From Lactococcus sp. dk101 (GTDB lineage: Bacteria; Bacillota; Bacilli; Lactobacillales; Streptococcaceae): DNA of 64,000 nt. Made by a program: the position numbers and the translations under genes. The stretch spans positions 1 through 64,000 of the forward strand of contig NZ_WITI01000011.1 in assembly GCF_009601055.1 (NCBI RefSeq), in the 5' to 3' direction. The notes beneath the pieces were generated by a model. That model worked only from the letters and a program-made list of their open reading frames with translations, was not told the DNA's origin and made no database searches. Positions within the stretch are counted from its first letter, which is position 1. Every line of letters begins with the position of its first letter. Positions 38,088-49,207 of this stretch are shown piece after piece.

Positions 38088-38630
38088 TTACCACCTTGTT
38101 TTTGATTGAAGAAGTCCAGATTTATCATCTGCGGAAGGAAGATTTACAATGGGGAGGCTTGCCCCAAAGTTTGGATACATAATACTCAATGAATCACCAT
38201 TATGTCCTAACCCTAATGCGTGACCAAATTCATGGACAGCAATATGAAAGCTATATTCTCTTTTATCTGGATGATTATCCTTAATCATCCAGTAATCGTT
38301 GAATTGAATTGTTCCCCGTGGGTATACACTAAACCCAGGTCCTGATAATATTGACGTCTGTCCACCTACTAATGAGGTTGGGTCATTAAAATCGCTCAAA
38401 TAGGCATTTGCTGCATTATCCATTCTTTGGATAGTACCTGAAGACTGCTGATTCCAATATATATCAGCATGTGCCACTTGCAATGTATGTTTTGTTTGGG
38501 GTTCATTATATCGTAAAATTTTATTACTTCCTCCCAACCACCAAGCCTGTAAAGTATAAGCCTTTGCTTGTAAAGAAAATCCAAAACAGAGCACTGCAAT
38601 GAATAAGGTTGATGACATTGTTTTTTTCAA
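38088..38630 (-). CDS. secreted matrixin-like zinc metalloprotease
   Basis: 180 residues. The start is a TTG at 38630, with GGAGG 8 bases upstream; the ATG at 38645 would put that site inside the gene. A signal peptide (KKTMSSTLFIAVLCFGF, cleavage after AKA) precedes a compact domain with the zinc motif HEFGHALGLGH and the Met-turn IMYP, the signature of M10 matrixins and related metzincins. No propeptide cysteine switch is visible. It forms a two-gene operon with the lipoprotein, behind a promoter at 38673-38701 that faces the XRE gene. Confidence 0.85.
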   Translation of the reverse strand: MKKTMSSTLFIAVLCFGFSLQAKAYTLQAWWLGGSNKILRYNEPQTKHTLQVAHADIYWNQQSSGTIQRMDNAANAYLSDFNDPTSLVGGQTSILSGPGFSVYPRGTIQFNDYWMIKDNHPDKREYSFHIAVHEFGHALGLGHNGDSLSIMYPNFGASLPIVNLPSADDKSGLLQSKTRW

Positions 38631-38672
38631 ATTTTTGTCCTCCATAATATTTTAGCAAACGTTCACAATAAT

Positions 38673-38701
38673 ATTGTATTCTATTTATTATTATTTGGCA
38701 A
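38673..38701 (-). promoter_or_regulatory. promoter of the metalloprotease-lipoprotein operon
   Basis: Minus-strand -35 TTGCCA (38696-38701), 17-base spacer, -10 TACAAT (38673-38678). Confidence 0.7.
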
Positions 38702-38821
38702 TAGTAAAAAGTATCAGTTTTGTTGACTTTTTAAATCAGCATCGTTATTTACTAATTTTAGTAGTAAAAAAAATACATATATGGTAAAATGGTTAAAATA
38801 GTGAATAGAGAGAAGGAACTT

Positions 38822-39148
38822 ATGAAAAATGAATCTTTAGGAAAAATTATTCAAGAAGCTAGAAAATCAAAAAAATGGACTCAAGAACAATTAGCAAAAC
38901 ATCTTTTCACATCAAAACAAGCAATCTCAAGTTGGGAGAACGATCGAACTGAGCCAGATTTTTCATCACTGAAAAAAATTATTAAATTACTTAATATTGA
39001 TATTCATAAAATTTTTTTAACTTTTTATTTATTTCATCTCCCATATTTATTGAAAATAACTCCTTCTTCTTATATATTATTTAACAAAAAAATCCTGTCA
39101 GCTCTGACAGAATTTTTTTATTTTAGAATAAGTCATCAAACAAGCTGA
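38822..39148 (+). CDS. small XRE-family regulator, unusual C-terminus
   Basis: The start at 38822 (MKNESLGKIIQEARKSKKWT) has an AGAAGGA site 6 bases upstream. Residues about 5-60 form a complete helix-turn-helix (KKWTQEQLAKHLFTSKQAIS, then WENDRTEPD). After residue 65 comes a hydrophobic segment (about 65-85) and then a tail encoded by the polC terminator itself (Leu-Ser-Ala-Leu-Thr from the TGTCAG palindrome) running 26 bases into the end of polC. The C-terminal half looks decayed or acquired. It is divergent from the metalloprotease operon and may control it. Confidence 0.65.
   Translation: MKNESLGKIIQEARKSKKWTQEQLAKHLFTSKQAISSWENDRTEPDFSSLKKIIKLLNIDIHKIFLTFYLFHLPYLLKITPSSYILFNKKILSALTEFFYFRISHQTS
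39086..39120. terminator. terminator of polC built on TGTCAGCTCTGACA
   Basis: A-run, stem ATCCTGTCAG/CTGACAGAAT-type, T-run. It closes polC on the minus strand and lies inside the XRE reading frame on the plus strand. Confidence 0.85.
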
Positions 39149-42100
39149 GTTGATTGTCGTCTGGCATACGTTTGAGGACACCCATGTTATCGAGGGCTTC
39201 AACAATGGTTTGTGAGACGCCTCCACGTTTTCTGAGTTCCATTTTGCTGAGGAATTCGCCTTCTTTACGTGCTTCAACAATTTGTTTTGCAACGTTTTCT
39301 CCCAAACCATCCATTGTAACAAATGGTGGAATGAGGGTATCGCCGTCAATAACAAAATCAAGTGCATCCGAACGATACAAGTCAATCTTACTGAATTTGA
39401 AACCACGCTCAAGCATTTCATTGGTCAACTCAAGGGTTGTCATCAATGCTGTTTCAGTGTTGGTGGCGTCAAATCCTTTTTCTTTGATTTCTTTCATCTT
39501 GGCTTTTACTGCCTCAAGTCCTGCACCCATGACCGATAAATCGAAGGTTGTTGCACGGATAGAGAACCACGCACAATAATAATAAATTGGATAATGAACT
39601 TTGAAATATGCAATCCGGAGTGCCATCATGATATAGGCTGCCGCATGGGCTTTCGGGAACATGTACTTGATTTTCGAACAAGACTCGATGTACCATTCAG
39701 GCACATCATGGGCACGCATCTCTTCGATGTATTTCTCGCGTTCGTCGGTTGGGATTTTGAACCACATTCCTTTACGCACGCGTTCCATAATCGTAAATGC
39801 CATACCGTTTTCAAGTCCTTTGTGAATCAGATAAACCATGATATCATCACGACAGCCGATAACTGTTGACAGATCGGCAATTCCTGAACGAATTAAATCT
39901 TGCGCATTCCCTGACCAAACGTCCGTTCCATGTGACAGTCCAGAGATTTGGAGCAAATCAGCAAAATTCTTTGGCTTGGCTTCCGCAATCATATTCATTG
40001 AGGTAAAAGTTCCCATTTCTGGAATACCAAGCGTGCCAAGAGTAACGCCGTTTAGTTGCTCAGGTGTAACACCCAAACTTTCAGTACTTGTAAATATTTT
40101 ATAAACTGCTGGATCGTCCATCGGAATATCCTGTGGCACAATACCAGATAAACTTTGCAGTTTTCGAATCATAGTTGGATCATCATGTCCAAGAATATCA
40201 AGTTTCAAAATGTTGTCGTGAATGGCATGGAAATCAAAGTGAGTCGTTTTCCAAGTTGCATTGACATCATCTGCTGGAAATTGGACAGGTGAGAAATCGT
40301 ACACGTCCATATAAGATGGGATAACGATAATCCCACCAGCATGCTGACCTGTCGTTCGTTTGACCCCTGTTGAGCCCATTGCGAGACGATCGACTTCTGC
40401 ATTACTGTAGTATTGATCATAATCTCTGGCAAAACCTTTGACAAACCCAAAGGCTGTCTTATCCGCAACGGTACCGATTGTTCCGGCACGGAAGGCGTAT
40501 TCGTCTCCAAATATATCACGCACGTCCAAATGGGCAAAAGGTTGGTCATCGCCTGAGAAATTCAGGTCAATATCGGGTACTTTATCCGCTTTAAAGCCTA
40601 AGAAGGTTTCAAATGGAATGTTATGGCCGTCTTTTTTGAGCGGATGATTGCATTTTGGACAGTTTTTATCTGGCATATCATAGCCTGAACCAACTGATCC
40701 GTCATCATGTTCTTCAAAATAACGACATTCTGGACAAATATAATGCGGCGGCAATGGATTAACCTCGGTAATCCCAATCATTGTTGCCACTAATGAGCTA
40801 CCGACAGAGCCACGAGATCCAACGATATACCCACGTTTGTTAGAACGAAAAACGAGTTCTTGTGCAATGATATAAATAACGGAGAAACCATTTCCCACGA
40901 TGGAACGTAACTCACGCTCAAGACGGGCATCAATCATATCAGGGAGCGGATCACCATACAATTCATGCGCTTTTTCGTAAGCCAATCTAACAATCCGTTC
41001 TTCTGAACCTTCGCCACCTTCAAATGTCATGACTGGCGTATAAAGGTCATCTCTGACGGGTGTCAAGGTATCAAAACTGTCCGCCATTTTATTGGTGTTT
41101 TCAATGACAATTTCACGCGCTGTCTTTTCATCTAAGAAATTAAAGGCGTCAAGCATTTCGTCAGTGGTGCGGAAATGTGCTTCTGGTAATGGCAATGGTT
41201 TTGCGTGCTCGCCATGTCCTTGTGTCCAGTTGATTTCAGCACCTGGCCCAAGTGAGCGAACAATGATTTCACGATAAATCGCATCTTCTGGATTGAGATA
41301 ATGCGAGTTTCCAGTTGCCAAAACTGGTTTGTCCAAAACTTTTCCGACCTTTATCAAATCTTTGATGGTCTGCTCAACTTCTTTTTCGTTCTTGAAATTC
41401 CCGCCGACAACCAATGCACGATAAAGTGCTGGTGGCATCACTTCGATGAAATCATAGAATTTGGCAATTTCAACCGTTTCTTCAAAGCTTTTATTCATGA
41501 TGGCATCAAAAACTTCGCCCACTTCACAGGCTGAACCCACCACAATCCCCTCACGGTGCTCTTGTAAAACAGACCGCGGAATGCGTGGCACACCTGCAAA
41601 ATAATTAACGTTGGAATAGCTCACCAACTTAAATAAGTTTTTCAAACCTGCTTGCGTTTTAGCATACAGGGTCATGTGTTTTGGACGGACTCTTTTAAAG
41701 CTGTCAGCACTGACAAGCTTGCTGTTCAAGTCTAGCAATGATGTCCAACCCAAGTCGCGAATATCACGTAATTCGAGCAAGAAAACCCAAAGTAAGCGTG
41801 CCGTAGCTTCGGCATCTGAGTCTGCCCTATGGTGCGCAGCGCCCAAATCAATTTGGAATTTTTTGGTCAACTGTCCCAAACCAAAACGTTTCATGTCGGG
41901 GAAAAGATTGCGCGCAAATTCCAGCGTATCAATAACCGGCTGCGTAATCGTTGGCAAGCCGTTGCGTTGATAGTTCATGTTCATAAAACCAACGTCAAAG
42001 GTCGCATTATGGGCAACCAAAATTGAGCCTTCGCAGAATTTTTGGAAATTGGTCAGCACTTCATAAAGTGGCTTCGAATTTTTAACATCATCATCTGTAA

Positions 42101-44012
42101 TTCTAGTTAGTTCTGTCGTAAATTCACTCAAACGATAGCCCGGATTTAGAAACTCAACAAATTGGTCAATCGGATTTCCTTTGTGCATCTTTGTCGCCGC
42201 AATCTGAATAAGATCGTTGTGAACAGCTGAAAGTCCTGTTGTTTCAACGTCAAAGACCACATAGGTGGACTCGTACATGTCAACATCAGTTTCGTTATAG
42301 ACGATTGGAATTTTATCTTCAACCAGATTTGCTTCCACACCGTACAAAATTTTGACACCCAGTTTTTTCCCCATTTGATGCGCATGCGGGAATGATTGCA
42401 AACCACCGTGGTCAGTAATGGCAACTGCCTTGTGACCAAATTTGTGTGCCAATTTAACCAAATCTTCTGGCGTTGGAATGGCGTCCATTTGGCTCATGTG
42501 TGTATGGGCATGGAATTCGACACGTTTTTCCTCAGACTTATCTTCACGTACATTTTGTGTTGGAATTTCAATCAAATCATTCAACTGCAATGTCAAATCG
42601 TTTTTGAAATTATCCCGTTGAACATTCCCACGGACACGGCACCAAAGTCCTGCCTTGACTTGTTTGGCCAATGCGATTTCTTGATCACCACGCACCCATT
42701 TTTGAATGTAAAAACTTGACGTATAGTCAGTCATTTCAAATTCAAGCAGGTAGTTAACATTTCCTGTTTTGCGGGATTTAATTTCACGTAATTCAGCCTT
42801 GAAAACATAGCCTTCAAATACAAGGGGGCCATTGGCCGAAAATTCACTAACCGAACGCATTGGCGTAATTGGTTCATTGTTTTTAATTTCACGGCCAATT
42901 TGAATTTTGTCAGATTTGACCGCCTTGATTTGCATGCTGACACGATCAGCATTATTTTTCGCTTCAATCTGAACCACGGCATTGGCAGTCATTACCAATT
43001 CATCTTTGTATTTATCATGTTCAATATTTCCTTGAACACGGAGCCAAAGTCCATCAGCACTGACAGGATTTTCGTCCTCGTTTGCTGCCGCTACTTGCTT
43101 AACGATTTGATCAAATTGAGCGATTTCTTCGTCTTTTCTGCCCCACTTAGAAATCTGGAAAGTCGAAGTATCATCTGCCATTTTCAACTCTAAAATATGG
43201 TTGGTTTTACTTCCATCTTTACTTTGAAATTCGCGGTGGCTGGCTTCAAAAACGTAACCTTCAAAAATAACACCTAAACCTTCAGCAGAAATGAAAGCCA
43301 TCGAGGTCATCGGACTCTGTCCAGAAATTTTCCGTCCAAATGAAATACCATTTGACAAGGCAGTTTCAACAAATTCAGGTTTTTCAGAAACCGTTTCTGA
43401 CTCTCGTTTTTCCGCACGCTGTTTTTTCTGTGACTCCACCTGCTGTTGTTCAACAGCCACTTGAGCCATGCTGTGATTGATTTTTTCTTCGTGTGCTGCT
43501 TTTATTTGAGCCGTTAATTGTTCGTCAACCATTGGTCGTAAAACAATTTTTCCAAAGCCAAAGTCAGCAAATTTTTCTTCTAATTGTGGAAAATAATTTT
43601 TAACAAAGCGATCCAGTTGAGGATTATCCTCCACCATCAAATTGATTTGATTTTCGCGCAAGACGAGATGATATTTTTTGAAAATACTCGAAAACGAGGT
43701 TTCATCAAAATCAGGCAGAGTCAAAATATATTGATAATATGCATTGAGCAACTGCTCATCAAACTGCGGATTTTCAATACTAATTTTAATATCTGTTTTT
43801 GCAATCGTGGCAAATGCGGCAGCTGTCAGCTCTGACAACAACCGATAGGCATTAACTGGTAAAATTTCTGAAAAATTAAGCTGAAAATCCCAAAACTGAC
43901 GTTCTGTATGGACTTGTACTTCTCTTATTTCAGCAGTTTGAAAAAGAGGCTGCTCACGCCATTCGCGTGGGAGCTTAATCTGATCCATCAATTTTTCAAA
44001 AAGATTTTCCAT
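39123..44012 (-). CDS. polC: DNA polymerase III PolC-type alpha subunit
   Basis: 1629 residues, the replicative polymerase of Firmicutes. An N-terminal domain and two OB-like segments precede the PHP domain (about 500, VEFHAHTHMSQ), which is split by a DnaQ-type 3'-5' exonuclease (about 584-750, YVVFDVETTG). Next come a zinc finger (CPEC and CPKC, about 1092) and the C-family polymerase core (PDIDLNFSGD, about 1146). The start at 44012 has an AGGAAG site; an upstream open stretch spans a palindrome and is untranslated leader. Exact TGTCAG palindromes at 41702 and 43824 lie in frame. Confidence 0.97.
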   Translation of the reverse strand: MENLFEKLMDQIKLPREWREQPLFQTAEIREVQVHTERQFWDFQLNFSEILPVNAYRLLSELTAAAFATIAKTDIKISIENPQFDEQLLNAYYQYILTLPDFDETSFSSIFKKYHLVLRENQINLMVEDNPQLDRFVKNYFPQLEEKFADFGFGKIVLRPMVDEQLTAQIKAAHEEKINHSMAQVAVEQQQVESQKKQRAEKRESETVSEKPEFVETALSNGISFGRKISGQSPMTSMAFISAEGLGVIFEGYVFEASHREFQSKDGSKTNHILELKMADDTSTFQISKWGRKDEEIAQFDQIVKQVAAANEDENPVSADGLWLRVQGNIEHDKYKDELVMTANAVVQIEAKNNADRVSMQIKAVKSDKIQIGREIKNNEPITPMRSVSEFSANGPLVFEGYVFKAELREIKSRKTGNVNYLLEFEMTDYTSSFYIQKWVRGDQEIALAKQVKAGLWCRVRGNVQRDNFKNDLTLQLNDLIEIPTQNVREDKSEEKRVEFHAHTHMSQMDAIPTPEDLVKLAHKFGHKAVAITDHGGLQSFPHAHQMGKKLGVKILYGVEANLVEDKIPIVYNETDVDMYESTYVVFDVETTGLSAVHNDLIQIAATKMHKGNPIDQFVEFLNPGYRLSEFTTELTRITDDDVKNSKPLYEVLTNFQKFCEGSILVAHNATFDVGFMNMNYQRNGLPTITQPVIDTLEFARNLFPDMKRFGLGQLTKKFQIDLGAAHHRADSDAEATARLLWVFLLELRDIRDLGWTSLLDLNSKLVSADSFKRVRPKHMTLYAKTQAGLKNLFKLVSYSNVNYFAGVPRIPRSVLQEHREGIVVGSACEVGEVFDAIMNKSFEETVEIAKFYDFIEVMPPALYRALVVGGNFKNEKEVEQTIKDLIKVGKVLDKPVLATGNSHYLNPEDAIYREIIVRSLGPGAEINWTQGHGEHAKPLPLPEAHFRTTDEMLDAFNFLDEKTAREIVIENTNKMADSFDTLTPVRDDLYTPVMTFEGGEGSEERIVRLAYEKAHELYGDPLPDMIDARLERELRSIVGNGFSVIYIIAQELVFRSNKRGYIVGSRGSVGSSLVATMIGITEVNPLPPHYICPECRYFEEHDDGSVGSGYDMPDKNCPKCNHPLKKDGHNIPFETFLGFKADKVPDIDLNFSGDDQPFAHLDVRDIFGDEYAFRAGTIGTVADKTAFGFVKGFARDYDQYYSNAEVDRLAMGSTGVKRTTGQHAGGIIVIPSYMDVYDFSPVQFPADDVNATWKTTHFDFHAIHDNILKLDILGHDDPTMIRKLQSLSGIVPQDIPMDDPAVYKIFTSTESLGVTPEQLNGVTLGTLGIPEMGTFTSMNMIAEAKPKNFADLLQISGLSHGTDVWSGNAQDLIRSGIADLSTVIGCRDDIMVYLIHKGLENGMAFTIMERVRKGMWFKIPTDEREKYIEEMRAHDVPEWYIESCSKIKYMFPKAHAAAYIMMALRIAYFKVHYPIYYYCAWFSIRATTFDLSVMGAGLEAVKAKMKEIKEKGFDATNTETALMTTLELTNEMLERGFKFSKIDLYRSDALDFVIDGDTLIPPFVTMDGLGENVAKQIVEARKEGEFLSKMELRKRGGVSQTIVEALDNMGVLKRMPDDNQLSLFDDLF

Positions 44013-44314
44013 GATTTTATTTCTTCCTTTATTTGATTTTGCCCTATTTTCAAGGCTTCCTCTTGAACTTGAAACACCTGTCAGAGCTGACAGGTGATTC
44101 ATTTTTTATACTAGTTAACCTCTAAACGACTTTTTAGTCGTTTAGTAGATTGCTACGCTGTCCATTGGCTGTAAATCGCTGAAGCGATAACGCCAAATGG
44201 CAACTGCAGATATACTGCCTTGCGCTAGCGCAAGAAGTGGTTTGCGTAAAACGCAAACTTTAACTTCTATATTTTTTAGAAGTTAAACAGTATTAATTAT
44301 CATCGAGAATATGA
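44013..44314. other. hairpin array between proS and polC
   Basis: No gene. Six perfect or near-perfect hairpins follow one another: 44075-44096 (22-bp palindrome around TGTCAGAGCTGACA), 44122-44145, 44162-44200 (a two-level hairpin with inner arm ATCGCTGAAGCGAT), 44219-44234, 44240-44258 and 44260-44286. The third is homologous to a block at 57580-57642. Confidence 0.9.
44162..44216 (-). repeat. hairpin element, copy 1
   Basis: Read on the minus strand it aligns with the plus strand of 57580-57642 (GCCATTTGGC, GCTT.AGCG, TTACAGCCAATG in common). The inner stem is changed at paired positions (AT...AT here, GC...GC there), so base pairing is preserved. Confidence 0.75.
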
Positions 44315-46195
<1,881 letters not shown>

Positions 46196-46203
46196 TTATC
46201 ATT

Positions 46204-47460
46204 TTAGCGAATGAAGGCGCGCATAATATCATTCCACATGACTGCAATAAAGAGTACAATCATGAAAACCGCCCCAATCATCGTAATAATTGATTCTTTT
46301 TCTTGTGAAAGTGGTTTGCGTCTTACTGCTTCGATAAGATTGAGTAAGATTTTTCCACCGTCAAGTACTGGAATAGGCATCAAATTTACCAAGCCCAGAT
46401 TGATAGACAGCATTCCTAAGAAGCTGATGACCGTAATGATTCCCCCTTTGGCAGCCTGTCCGCTCATTTGATAAATTGCAACAGGGCCACCTAAATCATT
46501 TAGTGACGGTCGTGAAATCAACTGACTCAGCGCACGTCCAATCGCGGTGAACATATAAGCTGTTTGCTCAAAGCCACCCGTAATTTTATCCCAAAATCCT
46601 GTTTTTAGGCTTTGACGTATGCCAATGAGATAAGTGCCATCTACTTTTTTAGGCGTTACTTTCACTTCTTTTTCAGTTCCAGCCTGCTCAATCGTTAAAT
46701 CAAGCGTCTTACCTTCAGAGGATTGAATTTCTGTCACGGCATCCGACCAAGTTGCCGTTTTTTGTCCATTGACAGCCATGATTTTATCATTGGCTCTCAA
46801 ACCTGCTGAATAAGCAGGTGTGCCTTTCTCGACACTTCCGATAATGTTTGCTTGGTTGGCAACACCGCCTTGCATGAAAACAACGACGATGAATGCAATC
46901 AGTCCCAAAATAAAATTATTCAAGGGACCTGCAAAATTGGTCAAAATCTTGCCTATAATGCTTGCCGATTGATATTGAACATCAAGAGGTGCAATGCGCA
47001 CTTCCGTTCCGTCTTCTTCAATAATGGTTGCATCATGGTCAACGGCGAAACGTTTCATTTCGCCAAATACTTCACCTTCAATGTAAAGGTCTTGTTCAAA
47101 GTCATAATCCGTTACCAAAATGGGAACGGCATTGTCTAATTCTACTCGGTCTGACAAATTGATCCGAGTAACTAAATTTTCGCTGTCAGTACTGACAACC
47201 AAAGCTGCTGGTTGTCCTTTTTTAATTTCTGTTTTATCTTCGCCCCAACCGGCCATGCGGACATAACCACCGATTGGCAAAATACGAATGGTGTAAAAAG
47301 TGCCGTCTTTCGCTTGATGGGCAAATGTTTTAGGCCCCATTCCAACAGAAAATTCTCTCACGAGAATTCCTGCACGTTTCGCCCACCATAAATGACCATA
47401 TTCGTGAACAACAACAATCACTCCAAATACGATAATAAATGTTATGAGAGTTTCAATCAA
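46204..47460 (-). CDS. rseP: site-2 protease RseP/Eep
   Basis: 418 residues. Zinc motif HEYGH at residues 19-23 in the first helix, a PDZ domain (about 195-270), and the third zinc ligand in PIPVLDGG near residue 350. It is an intramembrane metalloprotease that processes lipoprotein signal peptides and anti-sigma factors. An exact TGTCAGTACTGACA at 47184 encodes Val-Ser-Thr-Asp in an insertion before the PDZ domain. Confidence 0.93.
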   Translation of the reverse strand: MIETLITFIIVFGVIVVVHEYGHLWWAKRAGILVREFSVGMGPKTFAHQAKDGTFYTIRILPIGGYVRMAGWGEDKTEIKKGQPAALVVSTDSENLVTRINLSDRVELDNAVPILVTDYDFEQDLYIEGEVFGEMKRFAVDHDATIIEEDGTEVRIAPLDVQYQSASIIGKILTNFAGPLNNFILGLIAFIVVVFMQGGVANQANIIGSVEKGTPAYSAGLRANDKIMAVNGQKTATWSDAVTEIQSSEGKTLDLTIEQAGTEKEVKVTPKKVDGTYLIGIRQSLKTGFWDKITGGFEQTAYMFTAIGRALSQLISRPSLNDLGGPVAIYQMSGQAAKGGIITVISFLGMLSINLGLVNLMPIPVLDGGKILLNLIEAVRRKPLSQEKESIITMIGAVFMIVLFIAVMWNDIMRAFIR

Positions 47461-47492
47461 TAAAAATCTCCTTTTTGCTGTTTAGCTTTGAT

Positions 47493-48290
47493 TTAAAATA
47501 AACCTAAAATGTGCATGACTGGGAAAACGAAAATCAAACTGTCAAATCTGTCCAAAATTCCGCCATGTCCTGGCAACAATTTTCCTGAGTCTTTCACACC
47601 AAAATGGCGTTTGATACTTGACTCTACAAGGTCGCCAATTTGTCCAACAACTGAGAAAATCACAGTAAACAAAATGAGACGCAAGTAGCCAATTTGTGGC
47701 AATTCTTTACTGTACAAGAAGTACATGATGATGGCAACTACGACTGCACAAGCGATACCGCCCAATGAGCCTTCAACCGTCTTATTTGGAGATACAGATG
47801 GGATAAGTTTATTTTTCCCAAATGATTTCCCGATAAAATAAGCTCCTGTATCTGTTGACCAGACAATGAACAATGCCAAAAAGACAATCGCAATCCCTGC
47901 TTCACGCGCAGCTAACAAGTTTTGGAAGCCAATCCCTACATAAAATGCACAAAGGAAGGGGAAGCCAGCATCTTCAAAGCTATATTTGCCTTTTGAAAAG
48001 ACCATTCCCGTCAGCATGGCAAAGACAAAAATTGTAAAGAGGCCAAAGCCACGATCAATATTTAATCCTAACCAGCTTTGCCCAAAAGGCATTGCCAAAC
48101 TAAGTGCTGCAAGTGTTGCTAATATTCCTTCAAAAGATAAGAGATGCAGTTTTGCCATTTTGAAAAGTTCTTGCATGGCAATAATGACAAGCAAACCTAC
48201 CAATATTTGAAAGTAAATGCCATTATCCAAGACGAGTAGGCTTAGGAAAATTGCTCCCGCAACTACCGCTGTAATAATTCGTTGTTTCAT
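47493..48290 (-). CDS. cdsA: phosphatidate cytidylyltransferase
   Basis: 265 residues with about seven membrane helices and the CdsA signature near the C-terminus (VEGSLGGI and GDLVESSIKRHFGVKDSG...PGHGGILDRFDS). It makes CDP-diacylglycerol for phospholipids. 20 bases after uppS. Confidence 0.96.
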   Translation of the reverse strand: MKQRIITAVVAGAIFLSLLVLDNGIYFQILVGLLVIIAMQELFKMAKLHLLSFEGILATLAALSLAMPFGQSWLGLNIDRGFGLFTIFVFAMLTGMVFSKGKYSFEDAGFPFLCAFYVGIGFQNLLAAREAGIAIVFLALFIVWSTDTGAYFIGKSFGKNKLIPSVSPNKTVEGSLGGIACAVVVAIIMYFLYSKELPQIGYLRLILFTVIFSVVGQIGDLVESSIKRHFGVKDSGKLLPGHGGILDRFDSLIFVFPVMHILGLF

Positions 48291-48310
48291 TGCTCCTCCA
48301 TAGAACTTTT

Positions 48311-49051
48311 TTATTTATTTTTAACCCCACCAAAACGACGATCGCGTTTTTGGTATTCTAGCAAGGCTTTATCAAATTCATCTTCGTCAAAATCTGGCCA
48401 TAAGGTTTCTGTAAACAATAATTCACTGTATGCAGACTGCCAGGGCAAGAAATTAGACAAGCGTTCTTCGCCAGAAGTTCTGATAATCAAATCCGGATCA
48501 CGCAAGCCTTCAGGAAGAACATTTGTTTGCAAATAAGCTGAAATTTCTTCTTCTGTCACTACTGACAAATCAATTCCTGCTGCTGCCATTTCTTGAATGG
48601 CTAAAACAAGTTCCCGACGGCCACCGTAATTTAAGGCGAAATTCAATATCATCCCTGTATTCCCAGCAGTTTCACGGGAAGCACGGTCAATTGATGCCAA
48701 GGTTGCCTTAGGCAATCCCTCACGTTCACCCATCCAACGAATTTGAATGTTTTCTTCGTTTAAGATTGGGACATATTTGCTATAAAAATCAATAGGTAAA
48801 CTCATAATAAATTTGACTTCATCAAGCGGTCGTTTCCAGTTTTCTGTCGAAAAAGCGTAAACTGTCATGGCCTTAATGCCGCGATGTTGTCCGTGAATAG
48901 CGACGTTCTTAAGAGTGTCCATTCCTGCACGGTGACCAAAGATACGTGGTTTCCCCTGTGCTTTTGCCCAACGTCCGTTACCATCCATAATGATGCCAAC
49001 ATGATTTGGAAGTGGAATATCATCTTGTAAGTGGTTTAAATGATTGTTCAT
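48311..49051 (-). CDS. uppS: undecaprenyl diphosphate synthase
   Basis: 246 residues. The cis-prenyltransferase motifs are present: IIMDGNGRWAK with the catalytic Asp, FGHRAGMD, and the C-terminal RTSGEERLSNFLPWQ. It supplies the lipid carrier for cell-wall synthesis. Ribosome-binding site GAGGT before the ATG at 49051. A one-mismatch TGTCAG palindrome lies at 48554. Confidence 0.97.
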   Translation of the reverse strand: MNNHLNHLQDDIPLPNHVGIIMDGNGRWAKAQGKPRIFGHRAGMDTLKNVAIHGQHRGIKAMTVYAFSTENWKRPLDEVKFIMSLPIDFYSKYVPILNEENIQIRWMGEREGLPKATLASIDRASRETAGNTGMILNFALNYGGRRELVLAIQEMAAAGIDLSVVTEEEISAYLQTNVLPEGLRDPDLIIRTSGEERLSNFLPWQSAYSELLFTETLWPDFDEDEFDKALLEYQKRDRRFGGVKNK

Positions 49052-49207
49052 ATTACCTCACAGTTAGTATTCCTATTTTACCATATTTCTACAGGTTTTT
49101 GTATCATAAATTTTGAATAAATTGTATTTTTTGGAATAAAAAAAGCTTGTCAGCCTTGATAAGAACGTTCAATTGAACTTTTCTCTTTGTCAGCGCTGAC
49201 AAAACTC

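Noticed and set aside
38088-38645. ATG at 38645 as metalloprotease start
   Set aside because: It would place the GGAGG site inside the gene; TTG at 38630 has correct spacing and gives a cleaner signal peptide.
36044-39148. Prophage or insertion sequence carrying the accessory genes
   Set aside because: No integrase, transposase, phage structural gene, attachment site or terminal repeats are visible.
44013-44102. N-terminal extension of PolC
   Set aside because: It is encoded by the 22-bp palindrome and leader; the downstream ATG has a ribosome-binding site and gives the family N-terminus.
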